A stretch of DNA of 64,000 nt from Siphlonurus alternatus (Eukaryota; Arthropoda; Insecta; Ephemeroptera; Siphlonuridae), in assembly GCA_949825025.1 (NCBI GenBank), contig OX463781.1:45148317-45212316 (forward strand), written 5' to 3'. Of the stretch, positions 1 through 11,489 are shown in pieces. Positions within the stretch are counted from its first letter, which is position 1. Each line of letters opens with the position of its first letter. The notes under the pieces were generated by a model. It did not search any database. It worked only from the letters and a program-made list of their open reading frames with translations, and was not told where the DNA came from. The position numbers and the translations under genes were made by a program.

Positions 1-340
1 TATTATAAATAAAAAGAATAGATAATAAAATTTTATAATCTAATTATAGGGAGTATTATAAATAATAAATTTATTCAATATATAATATATATATATATAT
101 ATATTTTTTTTTTTTTTGCAAATAATAATTTGATTTATAATTGTATTGTTGTTCAATAACCTTTTGGTAATAATATAATTGATGAGAAAAAAAAATTCTT
201 TTGTACCCCCTCTCTTCTATTGAAACCGAATGGGCAAAGAGAGGAAGGGGGGATTGATTCAGTCATTGTTTTCTTTCATTTCTCGTCGTACAGAGATTAT
301 TATATAGCAAGGATGTTTAGCATGATGCAGGCAAGCAAGG
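1..340. other. AT-rich flank with (AT)n and T run
   Basis: No gene seen. An imperfect (AT)n tract lies at about 81-103, followed by a T run to 117. A C-rich stretch near 205-212 and a G-rich stretch near 241-252 flank a short interval and are roughly complementary (ccccctctctt against gagaggaagggg). Confidence 0.6.
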
Positions 341-344
341 GCGC

Positions 345-413
345 TGTCTTTTTATAGCGATATATTGTATGGTTCACACGTTACATTCAGGGATAAAACT
401 TCGATTGTAAGTT
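345..413 (+). promoter_or_regulatory. candidate TATA-type core promoter
   Basis: A TATA-like sequence (tttatagc) starts near 351. It lies about 25-30 bp upstream of initiator-like sequence around 374-386 (tcacac, acattcag), and a candidate start codon follows at 414. The spacing is what a metazoan TATA promoter would show. In DNA this A+T-rich, TATA-like strings are common, so the call depends on the downstream reading frame being real. Confidence 0.2.
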
Positions 414-491
414 ATGGCCGCCGACTTGGATGGACTTGATAAAGTCGACGCCCAAATCTACCTACCATACCTGACTGGGCATGTTAGTTAG
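414..491 (+). CDS. candidate first coding exon, 25 codons, unknown product
   Basis: An ATG at 414 follows an in-frame stop (408-410) by 3 bases, so it is the first possible start of this frame. The short frame begins MAADLDGLDKVD and is markedly purine-nonpyrimidine patterned (GCC GCC GAC TTG GAT GGA CTT GAT), unlike the surrounding AT-rich DNA. It reaches a stop at 489. A GTTAGT donor-like sequence after the His codon at 480-482 could end the exon in phase 0 before that stop. The peptide is acidic, with no recognisable domain and no signal peptide. It may be a first exon, a micropeptide or chance. A TATA-like sequence sits about 60 bp upstream. Confidence 0.22.
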   Translation: MAADLDGLDKVDAQIYLPYLTGHVS

Positions 492-2640
492 CTTGCCTTT
501 GGCTCCTCGAGCTACCTAGCTCTGCATGGCGTGATGGATGCTGCTGAGGCTATATTTTCTTGATCATACTCGTGCATGGTAATTACACGCACGCCCGTTC
601 AATGTAACATCCCGCACTTGCTTACATATGTGACTATGTAATATTAGGGAAATCTCAGTACTATCATTTTATATAATGTTATAGAATTTTATCATAGCTT
701 CATATTGAAAATATTTCAGGATTTAGATAAAAATTTTATAACTATGTACATAGCTAGTATGTTTTTTAATTTGCAAGCAATTATAAAATATACCTTTGTG
801 AAATTGAAATTTATTAAAAAATATAATAAATGAAATTATTTATATTATTTGATAAACATGCTTTCTATCCTAATATATTCAATTACTATTAAATTATTTA
901 TAGAAACAAGGTATTTATATTAAATAAGATGCAAAAGATAATGTTTAATTAAATATTAATCAAAGTTTAATTGGTTTCTTAGTTTAATTAAGAATGATTG
1001 TGATGAAATTATGTTTCTAATTTAAATACTAATTACATACAAGCTACAATTGTCATTAATTTTACAATATACCATCGGCATGACAACTGAAAAAAAAAAA
1101 TTGTAATTAGAGGAGGAGAAACGATTTACTTTGAAGAACTTCGTTTGCCAAGACAAAAAACTGACAAGTCTCAAATTTCTAAATTTTTTAACCCCTCTTT
1201 GGTATATAACAATTAGGACACATGATGTATGATGTAAAATATGAACAACATGCATATACTTGGCTTTTTTTTTTCACTTCGACCGCTCTAAGGCAGAGGG
1301 TCTAAGTTTAGAACAAAATATAAAAGTTATTTATTTTAAGACTAATTTTAAATTAGTTACCAAACATATGCGCGTCTCTGCAACATGACTTTACCCCATA
1401 AATAATTGAAAGTGTAAGAAAAAAATATTTAAAAAAATCTTAATGTCACAGGGGGGCTAGACAAAACTACAAATATTAATAAGGTAAATTACAGAATATA
1501 AATTATAAAAACAATTCACATTTTATTTTATTTCATCTTGCCACGCCCATTTTAAATGTAAGTTTATTTCATTACAACATACGATCGTGGTATAATTTCA
1601 TGTGATTCTACTTTCATTTATGTATATAATTATTATTCAAAATATTGTAGTTTTGAAGAATATACTAATATTAAGTATATACTTCGCCTGAAGCTCACTT
1701 TGTAAAATCAGCCTTATAGCCTCTCCCTCTCTTGCTAGGTCCAGTGGATACGCAATCGTGTGTAATAATAAAGAAAGAAAGGCTTCTTCTTATATAGAAA
1801 GAGAGAAGATGATGTATTCTATAATAGTAACGGTAACCTACCATCATCACAACAATTTAGCTCGTAGCGTTTATAAAAAGTTTAACACCCATCCTCACGT
1901 TGAATCGATCTGTGCATGCATAAAGTGCCTGTAATAAATGAAAGTCGACAGCAGAAAAAAAAATCAGCATGTTCTGTGAGTTCATCATATAATAATAATA
2001 ATGAGTGTAAAAAAATAGAAATAACCAAATACTAGGATACTTACAGTAAAATAGCAATGACCTTTAGGGAAAAAAAAATATATTATTCATAAAAGCTTTA
2101 TAAAATAAAAAATATATACATCAATGAAATTATTTAATTAAATTTGCGATACGTAAAGATTCACCATGATATTATATGGTATATAGAAGCTCTTTACAAT
2201 TTATACAATAAGCTATTTAAACATTATAAGAAGGAGATAAATGTCTGTTAAATGACCTTCATCAATTTTTCATTCATATTGAAAGTGATATATGATTAGA
2301 CAAGCGAAATTCACTGCTTGACACGAGCTTTTTATTTCCCCCCCTGATGAGTTATAAATTTGCAATATTTCAATCACATCAATCAGCAACTTTATAATGA
2401 TGGCGAGAAAAGAGGAACAAATTAAAAAAATATCATTGTTTTGAAAAACGTAAGGTAAGCAATCTGATTTTGTATGCTCTTTACGGTAATTATGGTATGC
2501 TATTTTTAATTTTGTATATTATGTACACATCTGATGTGCATTCGTCTTTTTATTGTTTTTAACGTATCTAATTTTGAATTCACTTTACTGTGTTAATATC
2601 ATTATTATAAATAATACTGAATCATTTTCTACATTTTAAA
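492..2640. other. AT-rich non-coding DNA
   Basis: No supported gene. The open frames here are short, AT-codon-only and contain long A or T runs. Mononucleotide tracts occur around 1090 (A) and 1267 (T). The sequence at 2398 (ATGGCGAGAAAAGAGG) starts a 14-codon frame that stops before a donor-like GTAAGC near 2456; I do not call it. Confidence 0.6.
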
Positions 2641-2647
2641 ACATATT

Positions 2648-2790
2648 AAGGGGCATTCACAAAGCCCTAAGGCCACATTTAGGGCTCGATAATTTAAAAC
2701 CCGATTTTAGGCATGCTTTTTAGACCCAAAATTTCTGGTCTTAAATTATCGAGCCCTAAATGTTGCCTTAAGACTTTGTGAATTCCCCTT
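2648..2790. mobile_element. 143-bp foldback / MITE-like element
   Basis: Two inverted arms of about 50 bp (2648-2697 and 2739-2790) enclose a loop of about 40 bp. The arms share AAGGGG(A/C)ATTCACAAAG at the ends and GGGCTCGATAATTTAA next to the loop, with a few mismatches. There is no coding capacity. Size and structure fit a small non-autonomous DNA transposon or foldback element. I cannot assign a superfamily because no clear target-site duplication is visible. Confidence 0.75.
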
Positions 2791-2799
2791 TTTATTTCT

Positions 2800-5700
2800 C
2801 TCTTTATTAAAAAAAAAAAGGAACTCTTTGATTACTATAATAACTTTTTTTTAAATTACCAATTATATTAAATTAAATCCTGTAACTTTAATTCTGATAT
2901 TTAAATTCTGTATAGTTACATTATATTTAATATAAAATAGTAAGCTTATTTTATTATAGTTAAGTTTTTTTTTTTTGCATTTTAATACCATTTGAGTGAA
3001 ATATTATACTATTTAAAATGCAAACTAAACCCATTTTATGATATATACAAAATCCAGCTTGTAATTATAAAAAAAGGTAAAAAAAAAATGTATATATTAT
3101 ATATAACATGACTTAAGAATTCTTTATACATAGTGAATTAAGTGGTATAATAAATGAAATTATTATTCTGAAATATATTTTCTTAATTAGAATTTTAACC
3201 TGTTGGGAGTTCTAATTACATTGGGTCATATTGTATCAAACTTAATACGAAGATGTGCAGTAACGGCTTTTGTGTGTGATAAGTTGTAGGTTGGTGCCCT
3301 TAGCTTTATTTAATCCTTCTTGAGCGTGTGAAATATTACATTGACTGCTCTTTTACCTGGGAGGTTAATAACTTTTACCTTAGGCCAATTATGAACTTAA
3401 TATTTTTTTAATTAAATTGAAGACCACATTTTTTTTTTTACATGAAAAAGCCATTCACCATGCATAAATAACTTTAAATCATAATTAAAAACTATATAAT
3501 AACTCTGAAGGATTTTTTTTTTTTTTTTTTAATATTAGCATATTATAAAAGTCTTGCTTAATTTTCAGTATTTAAACAAAAAATATAAGGTACATCAGAT
3601 CAAATGTGTTTCATTACATTTTGATTAATAGCTTCTTCCTTTAAAAATTATAAAAGCATTTTAAGCTGTTGAAAGAATTTATGAAGGGATGAGGAAGGGG
3701 GGGGGGATGGTAAAGCAACCCCTTTGATACACCTGGTGGTCAATATTTTACCCTTCAACCCCTTTGTGTATAATTTACGTAACAAATTAAACCTGTATCA
3801 TGATATGTTTCAATTACCCACCATACTGTATTATAATTAACATCAGCATAGCAACCCCTAGCAACTATAATAAAAAAAATTAAAATTAATATCATGAAAA
3901 TTTAATTGAAATTAGATTTATCTAGAATTTCATTAATTATTAATTGATGTGTTAATTATCCTTTGAGCTTTATTTTGAACTAAATTATGTCATAATAACA
4001 TATATGGTCACACAACAGTAATTATAAATGACAGTATTAAAAAATATAATTACTACTACCACGTTTTTATTAGTTACAACTGACAGAAGATCTATTTTAA
4101 ATCCAATTGTTAATTCAATTAATTTTTTATTAAATCTTATGGCTATTTTATATAGTCATAAGTAAAAATATAAAATAAAATTTCATACTACCAATAAAAG
4201 CAATAAATTATTGTATATATGCAAATTTTCTATATAGTATATAATAAACCCCTTGAGCCAAGATTTTTCATATAAAAATTATTAAAGAATTACTGCTGAC
4301 CTTTTGAGGTTTGCCATAACTTATACGTTTGTTATCCCCCTCTTTCCAATGAACAGCTGATGGGCGGAACTCGCCAGTGTGTGGTGGTAATGAGTGGTTA
4401 CAATCAATGGCCGGTGAATTTTCTAACATGCAAGAGGATCGACTATAATATGGCCAGTATGGGCGGTGGCATTTTATAATATAGCAGCAAGCATTTGAAA
4501 ATTTCCCAGCATGGAGGAAGGGGTCACGTACAAAACCAACCCTATAACTCCCACACCCACCATCATAGCAACGTATATGTGCATAATATTTAACCACATG
4601 AGGATGTCACATGTAATATATATTACAAGAATCAACCTACGCATCAACTAAGTAAAATATACATGTTTAAAAAGTGATGTCACTAAAATATAAAAGATAT
4701 TTTTCATTTTTAAAAATTATAAGAAGACAAAAATGTAGGATATTATACTTGAGCCTATTTAATATTTTAAAATTTAAATTTGCAACATCCTTAATTTCAA
4801 TTAATATTGTGTCAAGAAAGTCATTTATTTATATTAAAGTTGACAATTTTTAATAATATATTTTATACATAACACGGTTGCTGCTCTTATGTATATATAT
4901 GTAGAGAGAATTTTAATTTTATTAATTAATAAAAAAAGACGGAGAGAAAAAAAAATGAAAAGAAAGACATCTGCTGGTTAATGTATAAAAATATTGTTCT
5001 ATTTTATTATAAATGAACAAGGAAAATAATTTGCCAACCGTGAAATAAAAAAAAAAAAAAATCTTACCCGTATCTGTCATAATGAAACAGTTTATTTTAT
5101 GTATTTTTATAATGAAAACGTATAAGTATGTGTGACAGTTTTTGAGACAAGTTTTGTGTTAAAATTAGCGTCATGTTGTTTTTTAAGGAGAAAAAAAATG
5201 TATAGCTATAAAAATCAAGGTATGCAAATACAGAGACATGGAGAAAGAAAAGTATTTTTAACACATTTAGTCCGCTGTCGTTACTTTATGGGCTGACGAT
5301 TTTCTTGTCATTTTTATTCGAGGGGGTCCTTTCGACAATTCACTAACACACACTGAAAGAAAAATCAGGTAAAGAAAATACTGCCAAAAATTTTTTAAAA
5401 TACTGATAAAATTAGTCAAAGCATTCTCTTCATTTTTTCCATATAATATAAATTGATAGTAACACTCTTTTGGACCAGTAAAAATATACCCTTTAAAAAA
5501 TTAATACACTGAACGATTTTTTTTTTTTTTAAATTTAACAAAGCTCCTTATATAACATATAAGTGACAAAAGAATTTGCCAAGATGTAAATCTAGCAGCA
5601 GGACCTTGTGACATCGTCTTCTAGTTTTGTCCACCATACCAGCTGAGCAGGCTGTTATCTCAAGGCGCTACACGGAGCGGCGACGATTTATCACGGAGTC

Positions 5701-6600
5701 GCTCCATCCTTGGGGGTCACCGCCTCTAGAGATACCCGTAAATCTCACCTATCTACAAGATAACTAGAAATACAGGTAGTGTATGATCAGGTAAAAATAT
5801 ACAACCTCATTTTTGTTAAAAATTATCTAAATTCAATAATATATCAAGGAAATTTGACTATATTTATTTATAGTATACATGTTTAAAATTTATATACTTC
5901 GTTTCTTATTATATAGACTTGCCTCTTATGTTTTATATTCTTTGACCCATGTTTATATAGATTGTAGTATCTAAACTACACATTTAACCCATTGATTTTT
6001 ATTTGTAGTTTCATATTGTTTTCTGGATTAACTAAAGATAAATTCACATTAGTATAAATTATGTTGGACATTTACACTTCACCTTTTATCAGGTGCAATA
6101 TCTTCTTACTATTTTTCACCACATTGACAGTAAAATGTGTACAACGATCAAACTGGATATAAAAAAGGTCCCAAATTTGTTATAAGTAGAAAAGACGGAG
6201 GAGGGGAAATAAGATTGTTTTCTATATACCTTTATTTGAGAAAAAGAAAAAAATAAAATATTTGCGATTTCAAAAGTTTTTGAAATGGTTTGCCTGAAAA
6301 ATATTATGATTATTAACAAAATTATTTCGCTTTTTTACATTGAAAGGTTATAGGAAAAAATGAAAATGAAAGCTATATATTGCATAGTCGCATTTTTTTG
6401 CACTATAAAAATAAAGAGAATCTAGACCGTTTTTAGAAAATTCGACTCTATATGCTCTCTACTCTATGCAGTAATCATATAAAAATCAATTTTATAATAT
6501 TATCTGTATTGTATATTATAATATACTGAATACTACACTGTATTGTGCGCGCGGCAATACCTTTAAATGCACAAAACGTCTATTTGTCTATTTTACCAGA
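2800..6600. other. AT-rich non-coding DNA with A/T/G runs
   Basis: Mostly A+T-rich sequence with T runs near 3431 and 3513, a G run at about 3698-3706, and A runs near 5047. Two GC-richer patches interrupt it. At 4310-4590 the minus strand stays open for 109 codons, but only from a non-ATG start. At 5590-5760 there is an imperfect inverted repeat (ggagcggcgac / ggagtcgctcc). Neither yields a gene I can support. Confidence 0.55.
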
Positions 6601-6644
6601 AAACAATAACAGACTTATTTTTTTAATAGCATCCTTTTAGTGCA

Positions 6645-6884
6645 ATGTTGGCATTTCCAATAATGCCTATATTTCTACTAATGCACCTCTACCCAGACAA
6701 GAATTGGCGTTTTTTTTACCATATGACTGAGTGGCATGTGCTACCCCTCCAGCACGTTGTTTTGAGTGGCAAACTGGGTTACCTGCAACAGGCTCGTCAC
6801 CTTGGCATTGGAGCCACCGGTGGTGCTTGCAGAGAATTTGAAGACAAACAGAGCTTTATTCTGTTGAGTAAGAGGGCTCTATAA
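6645..6884 (+). CDS. candidate small ORF, 79 aa, unknown
   Basis: A complete ATG-to-TAA frame of 79 codons in a locally GC-richer patch. The N-terminus (MLAFPIMPIFLLMHLYP) is hydrophobic and could be a signal peptide or membrane anchor. The rest is mixed and ends in LLSKRAL. No domain is recognised. On the opposite strand the same patch carries a donor-like CAG|GTAACC and an acceptor-like ctctgcaag about 45 bp apart, so the protein-coding strand is uncertain. It may be an exon of a larger gene or a chance frame. Confidence 0.2.
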   Translation: MLAFPIMPIFLLMHLYPDKNWRFFYHMTEWHVLPLQHVVLSGKLGYLQQARHLGIGATGGACREFEDKQSFILLSKRAL

Positions 6885-6899
6885 GTCTCCCACTCACCG

Positions 6900-8200
6900 T
6901 AATAATTTCTTATGAAAACTCTTTTTAAGAATAAAAACCTCCTCTTTTCCTTTTTATGAAATTAAAAACTGGCGCACAGTTGGATACCGTCGCCCGTGTA
7001 TAGCATGGACCGATGTGTCATGTGACGTAATATATAAACCAAGTTTTTTTTTTTTGTTTTTTTTTTACAGTTAAATTGACTCACAAATTAATTTTTTTAT
7101 TATAAAAATAAGGTAGCTACTAAACTCTTTAAAAATTAACAAATATAATCAATAATAATAATGACAACCCAAATATGGTTAAAAAACAGGGAATCAATAA
7201 AACTTCCAAAAAATTTATACAGAAAAAAATATAACATTGACAACTTATATGGCATCGATATTTTTTTTTTTTTTACTATCTTTGGTATTTTTTTCTTATT
7301 ATAAAATACAAGAACTTATATTTCAAATCATTTTGACAAGCGTAAGAGATGGAGTAGAATTCTGAATTTGATTGGTTTGGCGGTCGGTACCAACGAATGC
7401 TGCTGCCTCCTTTTCTCTTATGACAGTTTATCACATTTTATCAGATCGATCATCATTTCTGCTGACTACGGCACATACTCCTTTGTAGAAAGAATTCCAA
7501 GACTTTGAACTTTTTAAGATGTTCGAAAAAAATGTTCTAAGAAAAAAAAAATATATAACTTTTGCTTCAAGTTAGTTTATATCAAGCAAAAATTAGAAAC
7601 GCTCACTAATGACATCGAAATGGACGTAAAGAATGAGAATAAAGAAAAAAATGTTGTTTTTGTTGCTGTCAATTACTAAATAAGTCGAGGTAACAGGAAT
7701 GACAGCACGGTTAGTTAAAGCTCTTGTAGCATGTCGATGCTTCTAACTGCCACGCAATTGAAATAATATGACAGAGATACGACTGGCATGTTTCAACAGC
7801 TTCACTCAAAATCAAATTAAAACAATTGAATGATTAAAAATATGATACACCAAACTTTAAATGTAAATGATTGGCATTTGTTTAATTTTTATTTAAAATA
7901 AAATCACTCAACTTTTTTCATATTATAATACTAGAACTGTCAATTCTCTTATTAATTCTATTAAAAAAACATTAAAAACTAAGCAATTGAAAAAATTATT
8001 ATAATATAAAACTTTATATGAATAGATTTAATGATATATATCATGTTGAAATTATTATATATAATATCATATTATAAAACGTTTTCAATTTTAGAAACTC
8101 AATTGCTATTATATACAATCCTCTTTCCTCTATATAATATAATACATGATATCAAATTTATCTCTCTTTATAATATTACTCTTATAACATCAATCTAGCG
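6900..8200. other. AT-rich non-coding DNA
   Basis: No gene seen. T runs occur at about 7046-7067 and 7262-7274, with scattered A runs. The frames in all directions are closed at short intervals. Confidence 0.6.
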
Positions 8201-8208
8201 TACATTAT

Positions 8209-8256
8209 AATGGTATTACATTTTGATATTTTGCAAATACAAAGTGTAATACCATT
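8209..8256. ncRNA. near-perfect 48-nt hairpin (small-RNA hairpin or micro-foldback)
   Basis: The sequence reads AATGGTATTACA at the left end and TGTAATACCATT at the right. The pairing continues inward through TTTTG/CAAA and TATTT/AAATA, giving about 20 paired positions around a loop of only 3-4 nt. Such a stem could be a short hairpin precursor or the remnant of a tiny palindromic transposon. Animal pre-miRNAs usually have a larger loop and a longer stem, so a microRNA is only one option. Confidence 0.35.
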
Positions 8257-8519
8257 TTGACACGGTGATGAAAACATATTTTATCCTTTCCCTGAATGCA
8301 CGTGGAGGGTTATAGATCTGACCATATGATATAGCCAAACAGTTGAGGAGATTCTCATATTATATAACATAAAGTGCCCCATGACATAACAAAGGTTGCA
8401 AAGCCCTTACCTGACAGACTGTTTATTATCTGGGGATTCTAGGGTATGTTCTTATCTATATTTTTTTTAAAATGAGAGGGACCGATACTTTATCTAAAAG
8501 TGCAGCATTTATGTCAGCC

Positions 8520-8522
<3 letters not shown>

Positions 8523-8592
<70 letters not shown>
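8523..8592. repeat. (AG)35 microsatellite
   Basis: An uninterrupted AG dinucleotide repeat of 70 bp. Frames through it give poly-RE or poly-SL strings that are not real proteins. Confidence 0.97.
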
Positions 8593-8594
<2 letters not shown>

Positions 8595-9815
8595 GAAGCC
8601 ATCAAACACACAATTATACTCTCTGATTCAACGTCGGGGCAGCAAACTGGCATATGCACGACAATGAGGGGGACATACAACCAACGTGTCATAATAACCC
8701 ACATATAACAACTGTCATATACTTCACATGCATCATATAGATATTGTGCTATAACATGCAATTGTCTAATTAATATAGAACTTCAGTAATTCTGATTTTA
8801 TATACTGACAGATTAGAAATTTATATATTTCCAGGGGTAATCTGACAAAACAGCATTACTTGGATCAAGCGACCGACAGTTTCCTGTCAATACATAAATT
8901 GACTAAAATTATTTCACTTATTTAATTACAATTGCTCAGGTAAGTTTTACAGGTGATAATAATGCTGATTACGCTCTGTATTCGGCTGTATTATCACAAC
9001 CATTGATACAATACATGCTCAATTTGGTTTTACGATGCCATGCAGTTGTATTATTTTATGCTGCATGTATAAAAGCATACATATAACATGTCGCCATACC
9101 CCTTTACGGGGTAAGCCAGCAGCATTAAAAACACATATAAAAACAATTCAGTGTAAATCTAATTATATTTTTACAATAATAAAAGTCACGAAAATGAAGA
9201 TTTTAAAGATAATAAAGACTACTGGCTGGTAAATGTCAGCATTTTGTAAGAAAGAAAATAATATTTTATGTTGTGCAGTTATCAGAAAGAGTAACACAGC
9301 TAACAGGTGTATCGAAATAACACTACACTTCAATGACGCTATAAAAAATAACAATTCCCATCAATGAGAAATAAAAGCCAGGAGTTATTAACTTTTATAC
9401 CAATAAAGTGGGTACTAATTCCCATAGGTTGATATTTTTTTGTTACTATTTTTCAAAGTCATGAAAGAAATCGTTGTTCATGAAAGAATCAAATATTGCT
9501 ACTTTGGCGAGTTAAAGAGTTAATATTCTCTCTTCATCGTAGCCATTTAAAATCCCTTCTCAAACAAATTAAATATTATAAACATCACCTCAAGGTACAA
9601 TACAATAAATAAATACAATAATATTGATTGAAGAAAAGGCATGAAGAGCACTTAATTGGCTATATTTTTATGTCTCCACCCTATTAACAAACACCACACA
9701 AGATTTACATTTCCCCCCCCCCTCTCAAGTTAAAAAAGACTTAGTTCTAACTCCATTGTATCCTCTCAAGAATACGTGTATGTATAATCAGTGAGCTTTC
9801 CCCACTCATGGTTTA
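8593..9815. other. non-coding DNA with perfect donor-like motif
   Basis: No gene seen. A perfect CAG|GTAAGT splice-donor-like sequence lies at about 8937-8945, but the DNA upstream of it has stops in all forward frames, so no coding exon is called. A C run lies at about 9713-9722. Confidence 0.5.
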
Positions 9816-9819
9816 ATTT

Positions 9820-9950
9820 AAGCCAATCAAGTCCTCGGGGGAAACTCGCGAATGACGCTCTTGTTTACTTCTTGTCGGACGTTACGCGTCGGGGGACAGC
9901 GAGAGCTGCTGGAGTGATAATGGCGGGAGACGCATACAGGAAGTCACATT
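9820..9950. promoter_or_regulatory. GC-richer promoter-like island
   Basis: An island with a CCAAT box (GCCAATCA, 9822-9829), a near-palindromic CpG motif (GACGTTACGCGTC, 9878-9890) and an E2F-like TGGCGGGA (9921-9928) overlapping a short ATG frame that begins MAGDAYRKSH and then stops. These are typical proximal-promoter motifs of housekeeping-type animal genes. No clear coding exon follows in either direction. Confidence 0.3.
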
Positions 9951-10250
9951 AAATAATGTAAAATGGCGTCCCTTTTTAACGTCAGGACAAAGACAACGAG
10001 TACACTGAAAAAATATTTTGTCAACTTGTCAAATTAAATGGCACTTATTTTTAACGGAACGTATGCATAGGTACACTGACAAAATATTTTGTCAACATAA
10101 AGTTGAATTAAATAACATAATGACTTTCTTTTTAACACCAGGTCAATGAGAACAAGTGTTCTGAAAAAATATTTCGTCAATTTAAGTAGCATTAACTCAT
10201 TTAAATGGATTTCCTTTTGTCAGGAGGCCAGGAGAGTACAGTACACTGGG
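9940..10250. repeat. degenerate tandem repeat, about 70-85 bp units
   Basis: Three successive units begin at 10001, 10072 and 10157, each with a version of TACACTGAAAAAATATTTTG followed by TCAA. A further unit start appears at 10242 (TACACTGGG), and a partial unit precedes 10001. Each unit then holds an 'attaaat...aatgg...tttttaac' segment. The units are diverged, so this is an old tandem array. Confidence 0.65.
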
Positions 10251-10259
10251 AAAAAATAA

Positions 10260-11085
10260 CAAAGAAACTTGTCATTGTTATTATGTTTGCAAGGAAATGT
10301 TGTTATTAAAGGATTAAAAATCTAAATTCAATTTGCGTTACATTACATGTCATATCATTTCACTGTCTTTCAATATTTCCATTACATTATAAATATTATA
10401 TTATATCCTGAAGTTATAATATAGAAAGCTACAGTATATAAAATAATGGATGCACTTCATCTTGCGTTCCTTGTTATTATATAGTTGCTATAATCACTAT
10501 AAAACATAATGTGATATATAATATATATAATAACATATTATACTTGAAATTATTATTATTTTTTAATTTGTGCAAAAAACATACCGAATTAATTTCAGAG
10601 AGAAGCGATATAATATTTATGAACCTCAGTTAGAGTTGGAAAATTAATTAGTGACAATTTTAATTATAATTTAATATAATAACAAAAAAAAAAATTGTAT
10701 TATATTCCATTTAATTTTTATTCGTTTTACATCAACGTCACATTTTTAAATATCATGCATAGCATTTTTTAAAACAATAATTTGTTTTTAAGTTATTTAT
10801 TAATTAATAAATTTAATTAAGTTAAACACACTATATAAATAATTAAATTAATAACCATGACAAATTGCATCAAATTACATTTTCAATTCTCTTAATGAAT
10901 AAATAAAAAGTGGACAATTGACAAAACGACTGAAATTTAATTGAAAATTTTAATACTTCATAAACCTGGAAATAAAATATTTATTTCTAATAATGTAATT
11001 TTCCATGTTCTTTTGATAAACGTTTTACAATGCCATTGTGATACTACTACATACATACAAGAGTCTTGCAACAACAAAAAAGTAG
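10260..11085. other. AT-rich non-coding DNA
   Basis: Nothing supported. The stretch is very A+T-rich with frequent ATTAAT/TTAATT strings. Confidence 0.6.
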
Positions 11086-11105
11086 GTTTCATTTGCTATT
11101 TTCAG

Positions 11106-11285
11106 CACGGCCGCAACGAATGGCAGCAGGCAATACTTCCACTGGTCTGGTGTTGTATCGCCTCGGGAATTGTGCGAAAGGGTGAGGGTAATTCTTGTCG
11201 GCATCAGGCGCCTCGGTAGCCGGCAATCAACACTTGGCCTCCCTCGGACTACCGTGCTACGCAAAGTCGAAGAAAAGCAGGGAAG
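11106..11285 (+). CDS. candidate exon downstream of a strong acceptor, frame uncertain
   Basis: A good 3' splice site (ttgctattttcag, AG at 11104-11105) opens onto GC-rich sequence. In phase 1 the frame runs from ACG at 11107 to TAG at about 11284, nearly 60 codons, with peptides such as GSRQYFHWSGVVSPRELCER. In phase 0 it also stays open at first (HGRNEWQQAILPLVWCC). The reverse strand is open too, so the coding strand is not decided. No domain is recognised. A promoter-like island lies immediately downstream, so this could instead be the 5' part of a minus-strand gene. Confidence 0.2.
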
Positions 11286-11297
11286 CTAGAGACCTAG

Positions 11298-11475
11298 GAG
11301 GGGAAGTGACACGGATAAGACCCATGTATAAGGCTCAGCCAATCAGAGTGCGTAATTTTTGTCACGTGACAACAATTACGCCCGGTGATTGGATTAACAG
11401 TGGAACAGTAAACGCGCGAAATTTGAAAATTGGCGCACGTGACACCACCATAGTAAATAGAGCCACCATGAAGAA
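11298..11475. promoter_or_regulatory. promoter-like island with paired CCAAT and E-box sites
   Basis: Within about 150 bp there are a CCAAT box (GCCAATCAG, 11338-11346), a palindromic E-box (GTCACGTGAC, 11361-11370), an inverted CCAAT box (GTGATTGG, 11385-11392), an E2F-like ACGCGCGAAATT (11411-11422) and TGGCGCACGTGAC (11431-11443), which joins an E2F-like core to a second E-box. A GCCACCATG start context follows at 11462-11470, but that frame ends after six codons. The motifs are those of USF/Myc, NF-Y and E2F binding. Direction of transcription is not decided. Confidence 0.4.
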
Positions 11476-11489
11476 AAGGGAGATATAAG

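Noticed and set aside
1255..1330. tRNA-like string (ctctaaggcagagggtctaag)
   Set aside because: Neither A-box nor B-box fits on either strand, and no cloverleaf forms.
4268..4597. 109-codon minus-strand open frame
   Set aside because: It begins at a non-ATG codon, has no recognisable domain and lies in a modestly GC-richer patch where such frames are expected by chance. A donor-like AAG|GTCAGC near its end is weak.
5650..5752. Possible minus-strand exon after cttgtagatag (RFTGISRGGDPQGWSDSV)
   Set aside because: Acceptor is fair, but the frame stops after about 26 codons and no donor or poly(A) signal supports it.
8456..8761. Overlapping open frames through the AG repeat (poly-RE, poly-SL)
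   Set aside because: Dinucleotide repeats without stop codons give such frames automatically; flanks are not coding-like. The same applies at 46464-46718 and 50186-50429.
8937..8945. Perfect CAG|GTAAGT splice donor
   Set aside because: All three forward frames upstream are closed; a lone donor match is expected by chance or may belong to a non-coding transcript.
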